64,000 nucleotides of DNA, taken from Cystobasidiopsis lactophilus (Eukaryota; Basidiomycota; Agaricostilbomycetes; Agaricostilbales; Chionosphaeraceae). Position 1 is the first letter of the stretch; every line of letters starts with the position of its first letter. The notes below the pieces were generated by a model, which was not told the origin of the DNA, did not search any database, and was given only the letters and a program-made list of their open reading frames with translations. The stretch spans positions 3,779,631 through 3,843,630 of the forward strand of contig BCIO01000001.1 of assembly GCA_001599975.1 (NCBI GenBank), in the 5' to 3' direction. Shown here in pieces: positions 57,403-64,000 of the stretch. Made by a program: the position numbers and the translations under genes.

Positions 57403-57672
57403 CTCAGTCCTGTTATCCGTGAATTTGACAATACTCACCTCATGCTTGATTTGAGTATGGATGTGCAGGTGCAAACAGCTGCCCAAAGACCTGGGCATTT
57501 TCGATGCCCATGAAGTCATGCAAGGCCGGCCCCGCCTCTTCACACGTCAGACTGACGATTGCTTGTCAACCTGCCGGAAAGGCTGAATCGGTCTTTCAAA
57601 GTTGCTTATCATCACTGGTCGGATCTAAGGTTCCATTTGAGCCAGAATTGAGAAATTGCGCGTGAAAGAGAC

Positions 57673-59744
57673 CTACGGAGCCGAAGTCTTAGTTGCTGCC
57701 GGTTCGCTTCCCACACCCTCTTCCTCTTCTTCGACGGTAGGAGAAACAGTCTGATAGTCCGCATACCCCCTCTGCACCAAGCTTTCCTTGCCAGCTGATG
57801 GTTGTTCGAAAAGTTGCCGGCACTCTTCCAATGTCAAGCCGGACGTCTCGGGCAGTTCTGACCACACAAAGACCCAACCAGCAATGGCGACACAGCCGTA
57901 AAGCCAAAACGCTCCAGACGTGGTGATGCCTACAGAGCGTCCATGACATTGAGCATTTTTGGCGAAGGGCATGACGCGAAAGGCATCGTGATACCTTTGA
58001 CCAAGTGCAGGAACGTCGCTGCGACGATGAGATTGGCAAACCACTTCGAGCGGATGCAGGCATGAGCGTGCGCCAGTATAAGAAGCGAGTGGACGCACAT
58101 TGGTGGCGGTGGCAAACCCGCCGCAAACGCTGCGGACCTCGAATGAAACTGAATGGCTGAAGTCAGACTTTCATCCAAGATCAACTAAAGCTGGGAACAC
58201 GTACAAATCTCTGATTGGATCACCCAGGGCACATTGCCCAGGCCTGGTTAATGGTAAGACATAAGCTTCAAACTTCTCCGTCCTAGCCGCGAGCCAACGA
58301 ACCCAGTGCGTAGGAGCAGCAGAAGAGAATCATAGAAAGGAGCGCAAAGATCGACCAGGCGTTCGTATGCGGGGGCGAATCCGAGTCCACTTTGATGAAG
58401 AGGAAGAAGAAGCCCATGAGCGCCAGACCAGCGATCATGCCCAGCATCTGACGTCGAATGATGTGAATAAACCATTTACAAATGTCTCATTATGCTCACC
58501 GTTCGGAGCTGTAAAGCCCAGAGCGATCAGCTTGCTCCCCGGTTGACCATCAGAAAGCTCCTCGGCTCACCAGCATTTTCCGGCGCCCAATCTTGTCAAT
58601 ATAGCGGAGGGAAATCATCGTGCATATCCTGCAATACCCCATTCTTGAGTTTGCGCGAGCCCATGAAGGGTTGTCGAAAGCTCACCAATTGCTGAAAGCG
58701 ACAAAGATGGCGAACAGGGCCGGTCGAGCGAAACCAGCAGACTGTAAGATTTTGCCGCTGTAGTACATGAGCGAGTTGAAGCCAGTTGCTTGTTGGAAGA
58801 GCTGCAGCGCGCAAGCCACCACCAAAGCCCGCCGTGTGGCCACGTCCCGCCAGAGTCGGTCTTGAATGCTACTCCACGACGTCCATTTCAGAGTTGAAGA
58901 AGCTTCGAGGGTGATGGCGGTCTGGATGCGGGTGATTTCCTCTTCGAGGTCCAGAGCCGAGAGGTTGGTGTGGAGCTTGGAGAGGGCCAAGCGGGCTTCG
59001 ATCGACTTGGAGTTGCTCATCAGCCAGCGAGGTGATTCAGGAATGCTGAAGGTGAGGATGAGCTGGGCCAAAGCGGGCAGCGCGGTGAGGCCGAACATGT
59101 AGCGCCAGCCGTGTTGGACGTTGAAGAAGATGGCGCCCACGATGTAGGCCAGGACTTGTCCAAAGGTAATCAAAATGACCTGTGAACGGTTAAATCTTAC
59201 CATGCAGGCCAAGGAAGGGTAGGTCTGGCGGGAGAGGACGGCTCACCAGAAGAGTGACCAGCCTGCCTCGGACAGCCGGAGGCGTGATCTCAGCTAGGTA
59301 GACGGGAGAAACGGTGGAGGCCAGTCCAACACCAATCCCAACAATGGCTCGCCCCACCACGACCTCTTTGGGCACCTGGGCAGCGGCCTGCTCGACCGCT
59401 CCAAGAGCGAAAGCGACACTTGAAACGAGCAGGACCTTCTTTCTCCCAATTCTATCCGACAGCCATCCTGCTATGATTGCCGAAACCAAAGCTGCCAGCG
59501 TGGTGGCCGTGACGACGAGCTCCTCCTGCGCCGTGCTCAGCGGACTCCCGCCCAAGTCGTCCTTGACCGAGATCAACACGGAGGACACGATTCCTGTGTC
59601 GATGCCAAACAGCAAGGAGCCTAGTCCAGCGACGAGAGCCACTCTGCGCAGGTACGGGCTGAGGTGGGTCAAGTCCGCTGGGTCGGAAGGCGGAAGGCCA
59701 TCCTCCGAGGTCAAGGAGGCCGACAACCGCGCTGTCGCTTGCAT
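57673..59744 (-). CDS. MFS sugar/polyol transporter (myo-inositol transporter-like)
   Basis: Starts MQATARLSASLTSEDGLP at 59744. Sugar-porter motifs: GSLLFGIDTGIVSSVLISV, GWLSDRIGRKKVLLVSSV, SPVYLAEITPPAVRGRLV, IPESPRWLMS, FQQATGFNSLMYYSGKILQ, RYIDKIGRRKML, and VWSELPETSGLTLEECRQLF near the C-terminus. The PETS..L.LEE block and NWFANLIVAATFL are typical of inositol/hexose porters. Multi-exon, with an intron in RSVCGGFATATN|WFANL. C-terminus KTSAP at 57673. Divergent from the amino-acid permease with 221 nt between starts. Confidence 0.9.
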
Positions 59745-59965
59745 GGGACCGCGAATGGCACTACTGATTCGCCATTAACAGCATGTATAGCAGCCAAAGG
59801 ATGAAACCAGGCAGGAAGCAGATGGCCGGGTGCGGAAGAAAGGCGATGCTGCCCTGCGTTTTGGAGAGTTGCAGCCGTCTCGCCTTCCGCGCCTCGTTCG
59901 TGGACCAAGGAACTAAACCATGCTTCTACCATAGCCACCAATTCCAAAGCAAGCAGCAAGCAGCC
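59745..59965. promoter_or_regulatory. Divergent promoter between sugar transporter and amino-acid permease
   Basis: Only 221 nt separates the two start codons, so both transporters are likely driven by one compact bidirectional region. No individual binding site can be assigned from the sequence. Confidence 0.55.
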
Positions 59966-62003
59966 ATGGCAAGCGAGGAGGAAGCCAAAGAGTCGCTGCT
60001 CGCGGGCCAAGACGCGAACGGAGCGAGCCCACAGTTCAGCCGCGGGAGGGCCAACACGCTCAGCAATGGCTTCTCGTTCGACATCGCCAGGAACCTGCTG
60101 TCCATCCCGTTCGCCGAGGAGAAGGGCGAGGGCCAAGAGCCGTTCAAGTCAATCAACGTCGTGAATGGCATGGCCCTGGTCATTGGCTCCCAGATTGGCT
60201 CTGGCATCTTTGCGTCGCCGGGCATCATCCTCCAAGAGACCAACTCGTCTGGGGCGGCGCTTTGCGTGTGGATCGCGTCGGGGTTATTGGCTTGGACAGG
60301 TGCGCCTGCGTTCTTGCCTCGCTTTGGGTTGATGATATCTTAATGGCCAGCTGCAGGCGCCTCGAGCTTTGCTGAATTAGGCTGCTCAATACCGCTCAAT
60401 GGCGGGTCGCAAGCCTACCTACAATACTCATTTGGGCCAATGTGCGCCTACCTCTTTTCGTGGACGGCAATATCAGCTATGAAGCCCGGCTCGGCTTCCA
60501 TCATCGCCCTCGTCTTTGGCGAGTATCTTTGTCGTGTTCTCTATCATACGGGTGCGTCGGTTTGCCCTTTTAAGAAAGCTGTCCGTGGGCCTTAGTCCAG
60601 TCACGTTCGCCGCACAGCTTTCAGCGCCTGTGCGTGGTGTTGCTCCTAGTCTGGTTGCAAGATCTGACTGTCCAGTTCCTTGCCGGTACAGCGTCAGAAG
60701 AGAGCGTGAAAGCCATCCCGCAGGCAGTCATTAAGCTGGTCGCCATCTTCTCCATCCTCCTCGTCGCCCTCCTCAACATCCTCTCCAACAAAATCGGCAC
60801 CCGCACCCAAGTCGTGCTCACCGCCGGCAAAATAATCGCCCTGGCCGCCATCACCATCATTGGGATAATCCAGCTGGCTCGAGGGCGGGCGTCCCCCAGC
60901 CTAAGAGGGGACCTGTTCGCCGGCTCGTCCCACTCACCGGGCAACTATGCTCTAGCTTTGTTTTCTGGTCTTTGGGCCTATGATGGCGAGTGGTCTTCCC
61001 TCCCTTGAGATACACATTCCAAGATCTGACTTGGTTGTCGGCGCTCGCAGGCTGGGACGCCACCAACTATGTGTCAGCGGAAATGAAGAACACCAGCCGG
61101 GACTTGCCCAGAGTGATCCACCTATCCATGCTGAGCGTGCTGGTCTTGTTCATCGTGACAAACATCTCCTACCTTGTCGTCCTCCCCTCTGATCTGGTCG
61201 GCCACTCAAATACCATCGCTTTGGACTACGGCAAAGCGGTCATGGGCCCTGTTGGCGGCCTGCTCTTCTCCTTGGTCGTCGCTGCATCCTGCTTTGGCGC
61301 TCTCAACGGCGGCCTCTTCACCTCCGCCCGCTTGATCTGCGAGGCGGCCAAGGAAGGCTTCCTCCCCCGCCTATTCGCCAACTTGCACCCGACCCGCCAA
61401 ACCCCTATGAACGCCGTCCTGCTCCAAGCCAGCTTGTCCGTCGTCATGGTCCTCTTTGGCAACTTCAAGTCGCTTGTCGTCTTCTTCTCCATCAGCTCTT
61501 GGTCGTTCTACTTTCTGACCGTTGTCAGCTTGTTGGTTCTCAGAGTGAGGGAGCCAGAACTAGAAAGGTTGGGGTAGTTACTCGTGAGATCCCGACCGGA
61601 TCTGACGTCTTGTCTTCCTCCTACAGGCCCTATCGAGCTTGGTTCTGCACCCCACTGTAAGCCGAATGAGAACCGTCGCAATATTTTTGAGCATGTTCAC
61701 TAACCTGATGCGTCCCACAGCATCTTCTCCGTCACCGCCCTCTTCCTGCTCCTCATGCCGATCTTCTCGAGCCCCTTGGAGGCCTTCACCAGCTTTGCCT
61801 TCATCGCCGCGGGCGTGCCCATGTACTTCCTTACTTATCATTCTTCCAGTAAGCCACTTCGTTAAAACGCTGACTCAGTCAATGCTGGCTAATGAGGGCG
61901 AACAGAATTCGTGGATTTCTATCACGGCTTTCGACAAGATGGGTTCTCGATGAAGCTGCGCGGGACAGGATATCAACAGACAGACGCAGAGGATGAGCGG
62001 TGA
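59966..62003 (+). CDS. L-type amino-acid permease (APC superfamily, LAT/MUP1-like)
   Basis: Starts MASEEEAKESLLAGQDANG at 59966. Key segments: NVVNGMALVIGSQIGSGIFA (conserved GSGIF), CVWIASGLLAWTG, ASSFAELGCSIPLNGGSQAY, WTAISAMKPGSASII, KLVAIFSILLVALLNIL, YALALFSGLWAYDGWDATNY, VSAEMKNTSRDLPRVI, and ALNGGLFTSARLICEAAKEG. First intron 60300-60356. Intron 2 (60552-60691, 140 nt) is longer than most here; the frame and family alignment require it (YHT|ASEESVKAIPQ). C-terminal tail GFSMKLRGTGYQQTDAEDER at 62003. Imports neutral amino acids, possibly methionine. Confidence 0.9.
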
Positions 62004-62237
62004 TGAGGTTGCGAAGGGGACTATAGGGGAGGACGTGGTCAGACCTCGCACTGTTCCTATTGGTAAGTTCGCCTTCCCTCAGAGCCATCCACGTACTCTT
62101 CTCACCTACTCCTACTCATCAGGCGACTCCGAGACGGCCATCGCCTTGGACCACCACCAGGGACGCAACGCGATTGCATGGGCAAGCGAAAAGCCGCACC
62201 ATCTTGTCCCATATCATCGGTCGACTGCCACTTTGTA

Positions 62238-64000
62238 ATGACATCTAGAAACGCATTTGCACGTCTCTCAAGGCAGCTTTCGACTGCGGTTGCGCCCGTC
62301 GAGAGCGAGCTCGCTTTGGAGAGCAGCTATCCTCGCTCATCTGGCCGATCGCCCGCTTCCCTCTTTGGCAGCGCGCACATTGGCAACGTCACCCTTCCTC
62401 TAGAAATCCAAGACATTGTTCAGAGACACGTAGCTGGTGCGCTGTCAGGCTCGCCAGGGTGGCAAGTCGTCTAATGCTGCTTTTTTCGTTGGCCTCAGGC
62501 AGCGACAAGGATCAGCTCCGACGGAACGCTCTGGATCTCTACAAGCACCTCCGACTCTCGTCTCACGGTCCTCGAGAGGTGGCCAAGCGGTTGAACAGTC
62601 AGAAAGATCCCAGGCCAAAGCGCTCGCAGCCTCCGTACAACAATGCGACGGTGCTCGCCTATGCGGCTGGGTTGATGCCTTCTGTTTATGCTGCGACGTT
62701 GAACGTGCTGGTGGAAACTCAAAAGAGGCTGGCTGTGGATGGGATAAACTGGGAGCCGGACCAGATCTTGGACTTTGGCAGCGGGTCGTCAAGTGCGGCT
62801 TGGTGCGCAGTGCCCTCATGATCGGTCGCATCATCGAGACTAATGCTCAGATACAGGGCAGCAAAGTATGTCTGGCCGACGTTGGCTCGATATGTGGGCT
62901 TGGACGAGTCGAGGCCGATGCACATGCTGGCTAGCGAGATTCTGGCTAACCTTCCAGTCAAGACAAAACTGCACCAGATCAGCCTGTACGACCCTTCGGT
63001 TCAAAAACTGACAGATAGACGCTCTGGCGAAAAGACCTTGGCGCTCTCCGCGTTCACTCTGGGCGAAGTGCCCAACCCAGTCATGCGCGAAAAGATTGTG
63101 GATAGCATGTGGAAGAGCGGCGCCGAGGTGATGGTTTTCATCGAAAGGGGGACACCTTCTGGGTTTGCTCTGGTGGCCGAAGTTAGGCACAAGCTCCTCA
63201 AATTGGGCAGAACGTCTAAAGATGGCGTGGACGCCTGCCATGTGGTTGCGCCGTGCCCACACGATGGGAACTGCCCGCTGCGTTTCAGCAAGGACTTCTG
63301 CCATTTCTCACAAAAAGGTGTGTTTTCCGCCGGACAGTGAAATTCGGCCTAACCCGAAGAATCACAGTGGAGCGACCCGAGTACTTGCGACGGACGAAAC
63401 ATGCCAAGTCAGGGGACGAAGACAGCAAGTTCTCTTACGTCGTCATACGCAGAGGTGCTCGCCCAGTTTCCGCGGCACCATCTTCGCTGCTGGCTGCTGG
63501 AAGGGAAGGTCCGTTGGACGCGCCCGAACCAGAGCCAACCTATCTCGAAGCGGCCGGGCCTTCAGAGGATTCGCCCCGTCAGCTCTTTGTGTTTCCGGAC
63601 GCTCAAGAAGAGCTTGTACCGGTCGATCCTGAGGCACACAAAGAGATGAACCTCGACGCCTACTCTTGGTCGAGACTGGTCGCTCCGCCTCTCAAGCGCT
63701 CTGGGCACATCGTTCTTGATGGCTGCTCCAAATCCGGTCACATCGAGCGTTTCATCATTCCAAAGTCCCAAGGCAAGCAGGCCTACTACGATGCTCGGAA
63801 GGCTCGGTGGGGAGGTGGGTTTAACCGCGCTCTCGTGCGCCCGATTCAGACTGAACCTCCTTTTCAGACGCTTTCCCTCACTCTTCAAAACATCAACACC
63901 AGATCAGAGATAGAAGCACTAGGGGCGGAACGAATGCCGCCCTGCCAGAGTTTGAGGAAGCGGATCAAGGGGTCGACCTCATCAACGGCTCGGCGCCCTT
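62238..64000 (+). CDS. RSM22: Mitochondrial ribosome-associated methyltransferase-like protein RSM22 (METTL17), 3' end outside window
   Basis: Exons 62238-62436, 62499-62802, 62857-63317, 63368-63814 and 63868-64000 (continues). The Arg/Ser-rich start MTSRNAFARLSRQLSTAVAP is a mitochondrial targeting sequence. SAM-binding fold: ILDFGSGSSSAAWAAKYVW. The Fe-S/zinc ligand motif is VAPCPHDGNCPLRFSKDFCH, diagnostic for Rsm22/METTL17. Later FSYVVIRRGARP and IERFIIPKSQGKQAYYDARK also fit. Rsm22 helps assemble the mitochondrial small ribosomal subunit. The frame is still open at the window edge. Upstream spacing to the permease is 235 nt. Confidence 0.93.

Noticed and set aside
60552-60691. Hydrophobic reading VVLLLVWLQDLTVQFLAG as an extra transmembrane segment of the amino-acid permease
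   Set aside because: Neither available acceptor before it keeps the frame, and skipping it as a 140 nt intron gives YHTASEESVKAIPQ, as expected for LAT-type permeases.

Overview
This is 64 kb of a basidiomycete fungal nuclear genome. The signs are dense short spliceosomal introns (mostly 40-70 nt, often with GTGCGT-type donors), several 13-24 nt micro-exons, fungal-only families (KIN1 kinase, DHA2 efflux pumps, purine nucleoside permease, DUF3455) and compact spacing on both strands. The donor style suggests Pucciniomycotina or a related lineage, but this is inference and I cannot name a species. There is one ambiguous base, at 39672. I saw no transposon, retroelement, rRNA, tRNA or CRISPR array. 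Gene models are spliced by eye. Those for uS7, RPB6, beta-tubulin, TFIIS, ESS2, KIN1 and the DUF3455 protein close to exact codon multiples and are firm. Others have approximate joins.

1-8.9 kb: the 3' end of a lysine-rich protein gene, an F-box protein, a long coiled-coil protein with an N-terminal CC1-box-like motif (dynein-adaptor type), and a secreted DUF3455 protein. 9-13.8 kb: two tandem paralogous adenylation-domain-only (NRPS-like) genes with eroded core motifs. 14.4-21.6 kb: ribosomal protein uS7, a serine/proline-rich orphan, ESS2/DGCR14 splicing factor and an orphan. 22.5-26.1 kb: a purine nucleoside permease family protein and a divergent protein kinase. 26.8-30.9 kb: housekeeping genes (small coiled-coil protein, RNA polymerase subunit RPB6, beta-tubulin).

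31.5-47.4 kb is the most rearranged part. It holds a pair of paralogous small secreted proteins with a truncated 5' copy of a DHA2 efflux-pump gene between them, then the KIN1/MARK-type kinase, a short-chain dehydrogenase, the intact DHA2 pump that donated the fragment, an F-box-like orphan and an HxxxD acyltransferase. The last four lie on one strand in 8 kb and could be a small secondary-metabolism group.

48-64 kb: a four-TM membrane protein, transcription elongation factor TFIIS, a tandem pair of orphan genes that share an internally repeated RxPxxGW...DN module, a second short-chain dehydrogenase, a small hydrophilic protein, a sugar transporter divergently paired with an L-type amino-acid permease, and the 5' part of the mitochondrial methyltransferase-like gene RSM22.

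Across the window four introns appear to use GC-AG instead of GT-AG borders. In each case the GC border is the one that restores a conserved protein family or paralog alignment.
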